Source of the DNA: Bacteroidales bacterium UBA1195
GTDB lineage: Bacteria > Bacteroidota > Bacteroidia > Bacteroidales > WCHB1-69
Assembly: GCA_002309855.1 (NCBI GenBank)
Contig: DBYD01000028.1
Location: 1 to 18,030, forward strand
Length of the DNA stretch: 18,030 nt
Direction of reading: 5' to 3'
The stretch's first letter is position 1. Each line of letters opens with the position of its first letter. The position numbers and the translations under genes were made by a program. Under the pieces are notes generated by a model, which had not been told where the DNA came from, did no database searches, and saw only the letters and a program-made list of their open reading frames with translations. Of the stretch, positions 1 to 7,125 are shown piece after piece.

Positions 1-428
1 TCAAGCCGTCCGTTTATCATAAAGGCTGTAACCCCCGTCTCCCGCTCACCGTTCATGATGGCCCGCTGAATCGGAGCCGCTCCCCGGTACTTGGGCAACA
101 GTGAGGCATGCAGGTTGATTGTGCCCTTGGAAGGCATCCGCCACACCTCCTCGGGCAGCATCCGGAACGCCACGACAAAAAAAAGGTCGGCGCGGAATGC
201 GGCAAGGGATTCAAGAAAGGCGGGGTCACGCAATTTTTCCGGCTGCAGCAAAGGCAGACCACACGCCAGTGCAACCTTCTTGACGGCTGAAGGAGTGAGT
301 TTCAGGCCGCGCCCCACCGCCTTGTCCGGCACAGTCACCACAGCGACCACCTCATGTTCACCTGAGGCGACCAGCCTCTCCAAAAGCACGGAGGCGAACT
401 CCGGCGTTCCCATAAAAACAATCTTCAT
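1..428 (-). CDS. fmt: Methionyl-tRNA formyltransferase, N-terminal part (cut by window edge)
   Basis: Transfers a formyl group from 10-formyl-tetrahydrofolate to Met-tRNA(fMet) in the cytoplasm, producing the initiator for bacterial translation. The first 142 residues are present. They begin MKIVFMGTPEFA, the typical Fmt start, and continue to the formyltransferase core block INLHASLLPKYRGAAPIQ, which carries the conserved Asn and His of the active site (N and H two residues apart, about residues 107-109). The catalytic Asp and the C-terminal tRNA-binding domain lie beyond base 1. The start is the ATG at 428. The gene is the last member visible of the TPR-ribH-fmt run, 43 bases after ribH with no clear terminator or promoter between, so it is probably co-transcribed. 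Family assignment is firm. Confidence 0.93.
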   Translation of the reverse strand, partial: MKIVFMGTPEFASVLLERLVASGEHEVVAVVTVPDKAVGRGLKLTPSAVKKVALACGLPLLQPEKLRDPAFLESLAAFRADLFFVVAFRMLPEEVWRMPSKGTINLHASLLPKYRGAAPIQRAIMNGERETGVTAFMINGRL

Positions 429-471
429 CTTCCACTGTTTTTAACGTTACAATATGGTAAAAAAAAAGATG

Positions 472-942
472 CTACATTGAGAGCATCTTGATGCATGTGT
501 AGGCGGCCTCAACCCCTTTGTTCCCGTGGGTGCCGCCGGCACGGTCACGCGCCTGTGCCATGTTCTGGGTGGTCAGCACACCGAAAATGACCGGTGTGTT
601 GTTGTCCAGTCCCACCCGCATGATACCGTCAGCGCAGGCCTGGGCGATAAATTCAAAGTGGCGTGTCTCCCCCTGGATGATGCAGCCAATGCAGACCACA
701 GCATCCATACCCTCTTTCAGGATAAGCTGCTGCGCGGCGTAAGGCAATTCAAAACTGCCGGGGACAGAAAGGCAATGGATGGATTTGATGCCATGTGCCC
801 TCAATGTTTCGAGACAACCGTCCCGCAATGCCTCCGTGATTTCCGGATTCCATTCGGACCATACCACCCCCACCCTTTTGTCGGGCGCGACGGAAAGCGT
901 TCCGCCGGCATGCACCGCTGACAAATTGGTCTCCTTGTGCAC
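472..942 (-). CDS. ribH: 6,7-dimethyl-8-ribityllumazine synthase
   Basis: Condenses 5-amino-6-ribitylamino-uracil with 3,4-dihydroxybutanone 4-phosphate to lumazine, the penultimate step of riboflavin synthesis, usually as a large cytoplasmic oligomer. The 156-residue length suits the family. Visible signatures are SEWNPEIT near residue 29 (substrate-binding loop), VPGSFELPYAA near 60, the GETRHFEF block near 91 with the general acid/base His at about 95, and a C-terminal ARDRAGGTHGNKG stretch. The start is a GTG at 942; no ATG exists between this point and an in-frame TAA 18 bases upstream, which is also the stop of the preceding TPR gene. The N-terminal segment before the first strand resembles that of other Bacteroidales RibH proteins, supporting the GTG. 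It lies between the TPR gene and fmt in one operon. Confidence 0.96.
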   Translation of the reverse strand: MHKETNLSAVHAGGTLSVAPDKRVGVVWSEWNPEITEALRDGCLETLRAHGIKSIHCLSVPGSFELPYAAQQLILKEGMDAVVCIGCIIQGETRHFEFIAQACADGIMRVGLDNNTPVIFGVLTTQNMAQARDRAGGTHGNKGVEAAYTCIKMLSM

Positions 943-960
943 GTTGGATAATAATTGAAT

Positions 961-1659
961 TTATTTGCCGGCCTTGGCGTTCACAAAGGCGATGCGTTTC
1001 TCGATATCCATCGATTCCATGGCATTCGGATAGGCATGACGCATCTCCTCATACAGTTTGGCGGCAGCTTTCCAATCCCCCTTCTTCTCGCAAACCAGTC
1101 CGGCACGGTAGAGATAGCGAGGTGTCAGAAGGTCATTTGGATTCTTTTTGGAAGCTTTCTTATAGTAAGTCAATGCCTTGTCAAGATTGTTCAGCTCCAC
1201 ATAGGCATCCCCGATGGAACCGAGAGCCTGCACAGAAACCAGCTTGTCCTTGCCTTTGAATTTTTTCAAATATTTGATGGCCTGTTCAAAATCCCCCATC
1301 TGCAGGTAACAGATACCGATTTCGTACCGTGCGCGATTGGCAGTTTTCGTGCAGCGGTAACGGGATGCGACCGAAAGCAATCCGTCGTACACGCCATCGC
1401 CGTCCAATGCCTGCCGCAGGGAATCCTGCGCAAAATATTGCTCAGCCTTGAATATGTCCAGTTCCGCCTTCTGCTGGCGTTTCGGCATCCAGAACACACC
1501 GATATAGATGCACAACAGCACAACCACCAATACTGCGGTGGAAATGACATTGATCTTTTTTTTGTTCGCCTCATACCAGTTTTCCACTTTCGTGAAGAAA
1601 GAGTTCACCTGAACGAGATTATCCTTTTTTTCCTTCTTGTCCTTGTTTACGGTACTCAT
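961..1659 (-). CDS. Membrane-anchored tetratricopeptide repeat protein
   Basis: A 232-residue protein with a Lys-rich N-terminus, one hydrophobic helix at about residues 36-58, and then several TPR-like helical pairs (for example the segments starting YEIGICYLQMGDFEQAIKYL, DAYVELNNLDKALTYYKKA and GLVCEKKGDWKAAAKLYEEM). The topology suggests a signal-anchored protein with the repeats outside the cytoplasm, like the YfgM/PF09976 group, which assists envelope protein folding or traffic. That role is inference, as no catalytic motif is present. It starts at ATG 1659 just behind a candidate promoter and is followed 18 bases later by ribH. In Bacteroidales a TPR gene of this kind is commonly found next to ribH, which argues for an ordinary conserved neighbourhood. 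The precise function is unknown. Confidence 0.85.
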   Translation of the reverse strand: MSTVNKDKKEKKDNLVQVNSFFTKVENWYEANKKKINVISTAVLVVVLLCIYIGVFWMPKRQQKAELDIFKAEQYFAQDSLRQALDGDGVYDGLLSVASRYRCTKTANRARYEIGICYLQMGDFEQAIKYLKKFKGKDKLVSVQALGSIGDAYVELNNLDKALTYYKKASKKNPNDLLTPRYLYRAGLVCEKKGDWKAAAKLYEEMRHAYPNAMESMDIEKRIAFVNAKAGK

Positions 1660-1685
1660 GTTTACAATCCTTTATTTTAAGCGTG

Positions 1686-1693
1686 CAAAATTA
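1686..1693 (-). promoter_or_regulatory. Candidate -7 promoter element for the TPR-ribH-fmt operon
   Basis: Read on the minus strand the bases are TAATTTTG, matching the Bacteroidota -7 consensus TAnnTTTG. The predicted start point is near 1680, about 20 bases before the ATG at 1659. A -33 TTTG is not clear at the usual distance; an inverted repeat (1698-1728) occupies that place. Confidence 0.4.
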
Positions 1694-1697
1694 CTAT

Positions 1698-1728
1698 TTT
1701 TCCCCATTGAAAACCCTGCTGGGGAAAA
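1698..1728. repeat. 8-bp inverted repeat upstream of the TPR operon
   Basis: TTTTCCCC (1698-1705) and GGGGAAAA (1721-1728) are exact inverted arms around a 15-base spacer, directly upstream of the candidate -7 element. It could be a regulator site covering the -33 region or a weak terminator for psd. No U-rich tract follows it, so a terminator role is doubtful. A second, 7-bp inverted repeat (AGATTTG 1784-1790 / CAAATCT 1807-1813) overlaps the psd stop codon. The rest of the 1660-1811 gap is AT-rich with nothing else recognisable. Confidence 0.4.
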
Positions 1729-1811
1729 TAATATTTTTAATTATCATTCAATTATTTACATAAAACTATCCGAAGCAATGCGCAGATTTGCACAAAAAAA
1801 TCGCACCAAAT

Positions 1812-2480
1812 CTAATCAAAATAGGCCAGAATAGTCTTCTTGGAACGGACTGATTCGCCCAATTCCACGTTGATGCTGACATTCAACGGCAGCAGCACAT
1901 CCACCCGGGAACCCAACTTTATTATGCCGATTTCATTCCCCTGCTCCACCTGCTCGCCCTCCTTGGCATAACAGACAATCCGCCGCGCCACCTTGCCGGC
2001 CACCTGCCGTACCAGCAACTGCTCCTTCCGTTCATTCTCCAGAACCACATTGGTGTGTTCGTTCAGTTCGGATGACTTGGGATACCAGGCCACCAGATGC
2101 TCACCAGGAAAATAATCCGACTTCACCACCTTGCCGGAAATGGGATAGGAATTGACATGTACATTCAGCGGAGACATGAAAATGGAGATCTGCAACCGTT
2201 TGTCGTGGAAATAGCAATCCTCATCTATCTCCTCCATCACAACAATCTTGCCGTCCGCAGGAGCGTAGATGGCCTTGTCGTTCTTGACAATCTCGCGGTT
2301 GGGCACACGGAAGAAACGCACCACAAAATAGAAGAAGGCAATGGCAATGGCATATAATATATAATGTATCCACGCCTGTTCCACATGTACGGAGATGAGC
2401 GCCACAATTACTGCCAACAACGCAAACACCACAATGATGAGGCGGAGCCCCTCCCTATGTATTCTGACAATTCTCTTCAT
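1812..2480 (-). CDS. psd: Phosphatidylserine decarboxylase proenzyme (archaeal-type, short form)
   Basis: Converts phosphatidylserine to phosphatidylethanolamine in the inner membrane. The 222-residue protein has two hydrophobic N-terminal segments (about residues 13-33 and 38-57), a conserved YAPADGKI block at 72-79, and FMSPLNVHVNSYP at about 101-113. The self-cleavage motif is L189-G190-S191-R192: cleavage between Gly190 and Ser191 would turn the serine into the pyruvoyl cofactor of the small subunit. The length is typical of the short Psd class found in Bacteroidota. The ATG at 2480 overlaps the cdsA stop by one base, implying translational coupling. It is the last gene of yebC-cdsA-psd. 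Phosphatidylserine synthase, the enzyme between CdsA and Psd, is not in this window. Confidence 0.95.
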   Translation of the reverse strand: MKRIVRIHREGLRLIIVVFALLAVIVALISVHVEQAWIHYILYAIAIAFFYFVVRFFRVPNREIVKNDKAIYAPADGKIVVMEEIDEDCYFHDKRLQISIFMSPLNVHVNSYPISGKVVKSDYFPGEHLVAWYPKSSELNEHTNVVLENERKEQLLVRQVAGKVARRIVCYAKEGEQVEQGNEIGIIKLGSRVDVLLPLNVSINVELGESVRSKKTILAYFD

Positions 2481-3340
2481 TATAAAACATTAATGGTTAT
2501 CACATACAACAATGCAAACGGTGCGGCCAAAAGCGCGGAATCGAAGCGGTCCAGCACGCCGCCATGACCTGGAAGGATATTTCCCGAATCCTTCACGCCC
2601 ATCCGACGCTTGAATAGCGATTCCACAAGATCGCCAAGCGTACCGAAAACCACAACAGTCATGGCAAAGCCCAACCATTGCGGCAACGAAAAGGAAATCT
2701 GCGGAAAAAAACGCCCGTAAAATCCGGCAAGCAGCAACGCCAGCAGACCGCCACCCAACGTACCCTCCCATGTTTTTTTGGGAGAAATCCTCTCAAAAAA
2801 CGGATGCCGTCCCACCAGGCTGCCCACACAATAGGCAAAAGTGTCATTCGCCCAGATGGTCAGGAAGAAGGCCAACAACAGCCACTGACCCATCGATAAG
2901 GCATTGCCTACCGGCATACCCTTGGAACCGACCAACGGAAAAAAGTTCATCAAAGAGAATGGAACCACTATCCAGATGACCGCAGTGAACATATACCCAA
3001 GATTTTGGAAAGCCTGAGACTCATCCTGCCTCCAAAATAGAGCCGCCACCGGGAAAAGCAGCAGCAGGCAGCAGATGACAAGCATCAGGTGGGGAAAGGG
3101 GAAATATCGTGTCAGCGTCGAGAGCAGGAAATAAACCAATAAAGATATGACATAGTAAAGCGCCATCGGCAGCCGTATGCGGTTCTCCCACAACACTGCA
3201 CGGTATTCGTACAACGCAATGCAGGTGACCACAAGCAGCAGATTGAACAGCAAGGTACGTGACCATAGAATGGAAAACACCATCACCGCCACAAACAGCG
3301 CACCGGTCAGGCTCCTTGTCAGCAGCTTCTTCATTTCCAT
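2480..3340 (-). CDS. cdsA: Phosphatidate cytidylyltransferase (CDP-diacylglycerol synthase)
   Basis: Makes CDP-diacylglycerol from phosphatidic acid and CTP, the branch point for all phospholipids. The 286-residue protein is strongly hydrophobic with about eight membrane helices. Its C-terminal part carries the CDP-DAG synthase signature at residues 241-267: SLFKRR, then KDSGN, then LPGHGGVLDRFD, including the metal- and substrate-binding acidic residues. The block SPKKTWEGTLGG at about 186-197 is also typical. The start is ATG 3340, directly abutting the yebC stop at 3341; a second ATG two codons on is equally possible. The first base of psd overlaps its stop, so the CDP-DAG-forming and PE-forming steps are translated from one message. 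Confidence 0.96.
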   Translation of the reverse strand: MEMKKLLTRSLTGALFVAVMVFSILWSRTLLFNLLLVVTCIALYEYRAVLWENRIRLPMALYYVISLLVYFLLSTLTRYFPFPHLMLVICCLLLLFPVAALFWRQDESQAFQNLGYMFTAVIWIVVPFSLMNFFPLVGSKGMPVGNALSMGQWLLLAFFLTIWANDTFAYCVGSLVGRHPFFERISPKKTWEGTLGGGLLALLLAGFYGRFFPQISFSLPQWLGFAMTVVVFGTLGDLVESLFKRRMGVKDSGNILPGHGGVLDRFDSALLAAPFALLYVITINVL

Positions 3341-4066
3341 CTATTCCTCAACATCCTTCATGTTGTGGAAGACGTTGGTCACATCGTCATCCTCCTCAAT
3401 TTTCTCAATCAGTTTCTCCACATCAGCCCTCTCCTCCGGAGTCAGCTCCTTCAGTTCGGACGGTACGCGCTCAAAACGGAAACTTTTAATTTCAAAGCCG
3501 TTATCCTCCAAATATTTCTGCACAGGGCCGAAAGACTGGAAATTCGCATAGATAACGATTGTTTCCTCATCCTCGGCGAGAAGTTCCTCAACGCCGTAGT
3601 CAATCAGCTCCAACTCCAGGGACTCAAGATCCATCTCAGGAGTCACCTTGACGGTGAAGACGCTTTTCCTGGTAAACATGAAATCAAGCATTCCCTGTGT
3701 GCCGAGCGAACCGCCATACTTGTTGAAATAGGAACGCACATTGGCAACAGTACGCTGGTTGTTGTCGGTGGCCGTCTCAATCAGCAGCGCGATACCGTGC
3801 GGCGCATATCCCTCATACACTATCTCCTTATAGTCTGATGTATCCTTTTCAAAGGCACGCTTGATTGCGCGGTCAACGTTATCCTTCGGCATGTTTTCGG
3901 AACGGGCATTCTGGATCAGCAGCCGCAACCGGGGGTTATTGTCCGGATCGGCGCCACCCGTCTTGGCGGCCATGGTGATTTCCTTTCCCAACCGCGTGAA
4001 GACACGCGCCATATTTCCCCATCTTTTGAACTTACGTGCTTTCCTATACTCGAATGCTCGTCCCAT
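3341..4066 (-). CDS. yebC: YebC/TACO1 family translation factor
   Basis: A 241-residue member of the YebC/PmpR/TACO1 family, a three-domain cytoplasmic protein. It was long annotated as a transcriptional regulator. Mitochondrial TACO1 promotes translation, and bacterial YebC proteins have been linked to relief of ribosome stalling at proline-rich sequences. Signatures include MGRAFEYRKARKFKRWGNMA at the N-terminus (residues 1-20), ITMAAKTGGADPDNNPRLR at about 30-48, and NMPKDNVDRAIKRA around 58-71, followed by the acidic C-terminal half. The start is ATG 4066, about 47 bases after the predicted start point of a TAnnTTTG promoter. It heads an operon with cdsA and psd, abutting cdsA exactly. 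Whether the link to lipid synthesis is functional is unknown. Confidence 0.95.
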   Translation of the reverse strand: MGRAFEYRKARKFKRWGNMARVFTRLGKEITMAAKTGGADPDNNPRLRLLIQNARSENMPKDNVDRAIKRAFEKDTSDYKEIVYEGYAPHGIALLIETATDNNQRTVANVRSYFNKYGGSLGTQGMLDFMFTRKSVFTVKVTPEMDLESLELELIDYGVEELLAEDEETIVIYANFQSFGPVQKYLEDNGFEIKSFRFERVPSELKELTPEERADVEKLIEKIEEDDDVTNVFHNMKDVEE

Positions 4067-4119
4067 TGTATTGATATTTAATTTGTTAACAATTAATTAA
4101 GTTTATTTTTCAAAAAATG

Positions 4120-4127
4120 CAAAGATA
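4120..4127 (-). promoter_or_regulatory. Candidate -7 promoter element for yebC-cdsA-psd
   Basis: On the minus strand the bases are TATCTTTG, a full match to the Bacteroidota TAnnTTTG element, and TATCTTTGC is repeated exactly ahead of the aminopeptidase gene. The predicted start point is near 4113. The AT-rich leader contains a perfect 10-bp palindrome, TTGTTAACAA (4083-4092). No convincing -33 TTTG was found. Confidence 0.5.
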
Positions 4128-4182
4128 TAAAAAAAGAGGTTGCCTTTACCACCGGAAACGCATATTTTTTTCATCGGTGACC

Positions 4183-5235
4183 TCAACGACCCTTTTTCAT
4201 CCCAGCAACCGCCACCGTATCTGTCACCGTCAATGACTTAAGTATGGCCTCCACCTGCCGGAGAAGGTCGCGTTTCGGATCAGATGGGGCATACAGGAAC
4301 CCGTCCACCGTCACCACGCGATTGTATACCGTGTCCAACAGCGTGTAGGAGACAAACGGACCGCCCATCAGATCGCCCGGGTGGCCGAAAAGTCCCCACA
4401 GCCCACGCGCCTCCACCGCATAGGGTGTGTTCGGAAAGGTGCAGGGAACATAGGTTACAGGATAGAAGCGGTCGTCAATCTGTGCGCGGGAACTGTCCGC
4501 ACTGCCCTGGACATACTGTTTGGTATGACGGTTCCGCAAGGCGGCGATGTATTCCGGTGAAAATTGGCTTTCAGAAACATACGGCTCGGTATATACCATA
4601 ACATGCTGCCCCCAGTATTTGGTCTCCTTCCGCAGCCAGCAGAAATCAGGCCGACGAACCGCATAGATGAACCCTTCCGGAAAAACCATTGACAAGGCGC
4701 AGTTCTTCTGCAACAGGGTGCTAAGATGCACATCCTGCTGAGCCCGCTGGGCCCGCTGGAACCGCATCATCTCCCCACTCATAAGATAACCGACAATCTG
4801 TTTCTGCGCCATTGAGAATGCAGACGCCATGGAATCCGCGCTAACCGCCGACAGGGTGATGCACATCTGCGGACGGGCCCACTTGTTTTTCTCCACCCGC
4901 AGACGGGAGCCGTCAGCCCCCTCCTTCACATCAAATCTCAGTATATTGCGCTGCTTCTGATAAACCGGCCCGAAACGTTCCGGAGAGACTCTTGAAACCC
5001 GGAACATAGGTTCTGTACGCGGCAGCCCCACCACCGGCGCCTCCAGAACCGCCCGCAGGGAATCTCCCAATTCACCCTGCCATGCGCTTTCCGTACAAAC
5101 CACCAGCACCTCACTGGAACGTCCCGAGGAGGACATCAGTCCGTCCCCCTGACCGCCTGTTCCTGTGCAGGAAAGGAGAGTAAGCAGCGACCCGCAGACG
5201 GCCAGACATACTGTCAAAAAAACAAGCTTTTTCAT
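4183..5235 (-). CDS. DUF4837 family lipoprotein
   Basis: A 350-residue predicted lipoprotein. A hydrophobic signal peptide ends in the lipobox L20-L21-S22-C23, so Cys23 would be lipidated and the protein anchored in the inner or outer membrane facing the periplasm. The body, with its SEVLVVCTESAW opening, EAPVVGLPRTEPMF and later YVPCTFPNTPYAVEARGLW, fits the DUF4837 family of Bacteroidota, for which no function is known. I chose the ATG at 5235; a reading-frame extension to 5247 would use a TTG and add four residues before a normal signal peptide. The gene follows the Fic-fold gene after 13 bases and is probably co-transcribed with it. No clear terminator was seen between its stop and the yebC promoter region. 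Confidence 0.85.
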   Translation of the reverse strand: MKKLVFLTVCLAVCGSLLTLLSCTGTGGQGDGLMSSSGRSSEVLVVCTESAWQGELGDSLRAVLEAPVVGLPRTEPMFRVSRVSPERFGPVYQKQRNILRFDVKEGADGSRLRVEKNKWARPQMCITLSAVSADSMASAFSMAQKQIVGYLMSGEMMRFQRAQRAQQDVHLSTLLQKNCALSMVFPEGFIYAVRRPDFCWLRKETKYWGQHVMVYTEPYVSESQFSPEYIAALRNRHTKQYVQGSADSSRAQIDDRFYPVTYVPCTFPNTPYAVEARGLWGLFGHPGDLMGGPFVSYTLLDTVYNRVVTVDGFLYAPSDPKRDLLRQVEAILKSLTVTDTVAVAGMKKGR

Positions 5236-5248
5236 CTGTTTGTCCAAT

Positions 5249-6010
5249 TTATTTGTTCATTTCAGCGATTTCCTCCTCCAGGAACTTGATGTACTGCTTG
5301 AAGCAGAAAACGTGGTAGGAATGCGGATTACCCATGGTACGTGCCTGGTCAAAAATGGCCAGAAAACGCACACCGTCCACCTTGTAGAGGAAAGAGACCG
5401 GCAAATCGCAAAGCGCTTGGATGTAATTGTAAATCAAAAAAGCGGCGCACATGTTGCCCTCCCCAAAGGGGAACACATTTAGCAATTCGTACAAGGCGTT
5501 GTACGACAGCAACGAACGCTCCTCCACATTCTCCGCCACACGGATATTTTTTGAAAGGCTGTCACAAAACTGCTCCATCAGGAAAGGGAGCCGCTTATAG
5601 TCAGGGAAAAGCCGCGAGGCATTCTTCACCACACCCTTCCGGAAATCACCCTTGGAGGAGTCATAATTCTCCAGGTCGCCCTTGCAGACACCGCCGGTAT
5701 GCGCCATGATGCGTGCCGAAATTTCATGCAGAACCTCAACCGTCAGCGGCTTCTTTTTTTTGGTCATCTGCAGCACATACTGCAGGGCGGTATAGCAATC
5801 CCTAACCAGTGCGATGTGCTTTTCCGGCTTCTTTTTCGGAGCCTCGCCATATTTCAGAAGATCAACCACCTCCGATTCCGTCAGCAGCGAACCCTCAAAC
5901 GCGGTGACATTATATACAAGTTCATAAAAGGTGTACTCCCTGTTGTAGCCTGTTTCCACCAACAGTTCCTTGTACGTCTTTACCAGTTTTTCAACTTTGT
6001 CAAACTTCAT
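5249..6010 (-). CDS. Fic-fold protein with degenerate catalytic motif
   Basis: A 253-residue helical protein that aligns with Fic/DOC proteins. Residues 33-46 (YNVTAFEGSLLTES) resemble the helix near the inhibitory glutamate in Fic proteins, with E39-G40. Residues 179-190 (VFPFGEGNMCAA) occupy the place of the catalytic HPFx(D/E)GNGRxxR motif. The Pro, Phe, Glu, Gly and Asn are kept, but the catalytic His is Phe180, the second Gly is Met187, and the two Arg are Cys188 and Phe191. AMP transfer is therefore unlikely; the protein may bind a nucleotide or partner, or have a different activity. The ATG at 6010 is preferred: the frame extends to a GTG at 6037, but that codon overlaps or precedes the TAnnTTTG promoter at 6027-6034. 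DUF4837 follows after 13 bases. Confidence 0.75.
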   Translation of the reverse strand: MKFDKVEKLVKTYKELLVETGYNREYTFYELVYNVTAFEGSLLTESEVVDLLKYGEAPKKKPEKHIALVRDCYTALQYVLQMTKKKKPLTVEVLHEISARIMAHTGGVCKGDLENYDSSKGDFRKGVVKNASRLFPDYKRLPFLMEQFCDSLSKNIRVAENVEERSLLSYNALYELLNVFPFGEGNMCAAFLIYNYIQALCDLPVSFLYKVDGVRFLAIFDQARTMGNPHSYHVFCFKQYIKFLEEEIAEMNK

Positions 6011-6026
6011 GCAAAATATTTTTTTG

Positions 6027-6034
6027 CAAAGGTA
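6027..6034 (-). promoter_or_regulatory. Candidate -7 promoter element for the Fic-fold/DUF4837 operon
   Basis: On the minus strand the bases are TACCTTTG, matching TAnnTTTG. The predicted start point is near 6020, which leaves a leader of only about 10 bases before ATG 6010 and argues against the GTG start at 6037. TTTTG runs at 6045-6054 lie upstream but somewhat closer than a normal -33 element. Confidence 0.5.
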
Positions 6035-6050
6035 CACCTTTTTTCAAAAC

Positions 6051-6072
6051 AAAATGGCATCGGCGCCATTTT
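6051..6072 (-). terminator. Hairpin terminator after rlmN
   Basis: On the minus strand AAAATGGC pairs with GCCATTTT (8 bp) around the 6-base loop GCCGAT, then GTTTTG follows. It lies 16 bases after the rlmN stop, so it would end the tadA-pgi-speB-prmC-rlmN transcript. On the plus strand it runs into eight T residues. It abuts the Fic-fold promoter. Confidence 0.7.
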
Positions 6073-6087
6073 TTTTCGGAGGAGCCG

Positions 6088-7125
6088 TCATCGGGAGCGA
6101 CGGACGTTCACCAGCTGGCCGCAAGCCGCCGCTATGTCCCTTCCTTTACTCCGCCGGACATTCACAATCAGATTTTTTTCCTCAAGCATCCGGACAAAGG
6201 CCGCCTCCCGTTCCGCACTTGAAGGACGGAAAAGCGCATACGGATGGGGATTATATTCGATAATGTTGATTTTGACAGGGAACCGCCGACAAAACTTCAG
6301 CAGCAGCTCCGCATGGCGCATCGTGTCGTTCACCCTATCCATCAGCATATATTCAACCGTGATGCGGTTGCCGGTGCTTTCGTGGTAGGCGGAAAGGGCA
6401 TTGGAGAGATCCGTAAGCGGATATTTTTTTCCGACAGGCATCAGCTCACGCCTCTGGAGGTCGTCGGCAGAGTGCAGCGAAACAGCAAGGTTCACCGCAG
6501 GCATCTCCTTAGCCATCCGGCGTATGCCAGGACAGACACCTGAAGTGGATACGGTTATGCGCGAGGGGGACATTGCCATCCCGTCCGCAGACGTGACCCG
6601 CCCCACAGCAGCCTTCACCGCCTCGAAATTGAGCAGTGGCTCGCCCATGCCCATCCATACTATGTTACTCAGCGCATGGCCGTACAGCTGCATGGACTCG
6701 GAACGGGCCAAGGCCACCTGCGCATACATTTCGAATGCTGTCAGATGCCGCCTGAAGCCCAAGTGTGCGGTGGCGCAAAAGCGGCATCCCAACGGGCAGC
6801 CTGCCTGGGATGAGATACAGACCGTACTGCGTTCCCGCGACGGGATCAGCACCGACTCCACCTGCAGCCCGTCATCAAGCTGCAAAGCATACTTCACACT
6901 GCCGTCCGAACTCTCCTGCCGTTCGGCAACCTTAACCTGCGGCATACGGAATTCCCGTTCAAGCATTTCCCGAAGTGTAAGCGGAAGGTTTTGCATCCCA
7001 CTTATCTCCTTCGCGTCCCGTTTCCACAACCACTCGTACAGCTGTGTGGCCCGATAGGCGGGCAGCTCATGTGCCCGCATCCATTGTTTCCAATCCTCTA
7101 AAGTAAGTTCGTATATGTTTTTCAT
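6088..7125 (-). CDS. rlmN: Dual-specificity 23S rRNA/tRNA adenine-C2 methyltransferase RlmN
   Basis: Radical-SAM enzyme that methylates C2 of A2503 in 23S rRNA and of A37 in a subset of tRNAs, tuning decoding and peptidyl-transferase function. The 345-residue protein has the 4Fe-4S binding motif C110-x3-C114-x2-C117 (GCPLGCRFCATA), WMGMGEPLLN at 157-166 (SAM-binding GEP motif), and the C-terminal DIAAACGQL with Cys335, the cysteine that forms the methyl-bearing covalent intermediate. Cfr-type antibiotic resistance enzymes are related, but length and the AACGQL ending favour RlmN. The start is ATG 7125, which overlaps the prmC stop by one base (TGATG); a GTG codon just upstream is less likely. 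Last gene of the five-gene operon, followed by a hairpin terminator. Confidence 0.95.
   Translation of the reverse strand: MKNIYELTLEDWKQWMRAHELPAYRATQLYEWLWKRDAKEISGMQNLPLTLREMLEREFRMPQVKVAERQESSDGSVKYALQLDDGLQVESVLIPSRERSTVCISSQAGCPLGCRFCATAHLGFRRHLTAFEMYAQVALARSESMQLYGHALSNIVWMGMGEPLLNFEAVKAAVGRVTSADGMAMSPSRITVSTSGVCPGIRRMAKEMPAVNLAVSLHSADDLQRRELMPVGKKYPLTDLSNALSAYHESTGNRITVEYMLMDRVNDTMRHAELLLKFCRRFPVKINIIEYNPHPYALFRPSSAEREAAFVRMLEEKNLIVNVRRSKGRDIAAACGQLVNVRRSR

Noticed and set aside
955..1680. Plus-strand reading frame (241 codons) opposite the TPR gene
   Set aside because: The minus strand has TPR repeats, a membrane anchor and operon context; the plus frame has no recognisable features.
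942..1811. FMN riboswitch ahead of ribH or its operon
   Set aside because: No conserved RFN element sequence blocks were recognised in the 18-base ribH gap or the 152-base operon leader.
5236..5247. TTG start extending the DUF4837 protein by four residues
   Set aside because: The ATG at 5235 gives a standard lipoprotein signal peptide; the extra residues add nothing and need a rare start codon.
6011..6037. GTG start extending the Fic-fold protein by nine residues
   Set aside because: The extension would be encoded by the promoter -7 element and the expected transcription start, so it would not be on the message.
6088..7125. Cfr-type antibiotic-resistance methyltransferase
   Set aside because: The C-terminal AACGQL, overall length and housekeeping operon fit RlmN.
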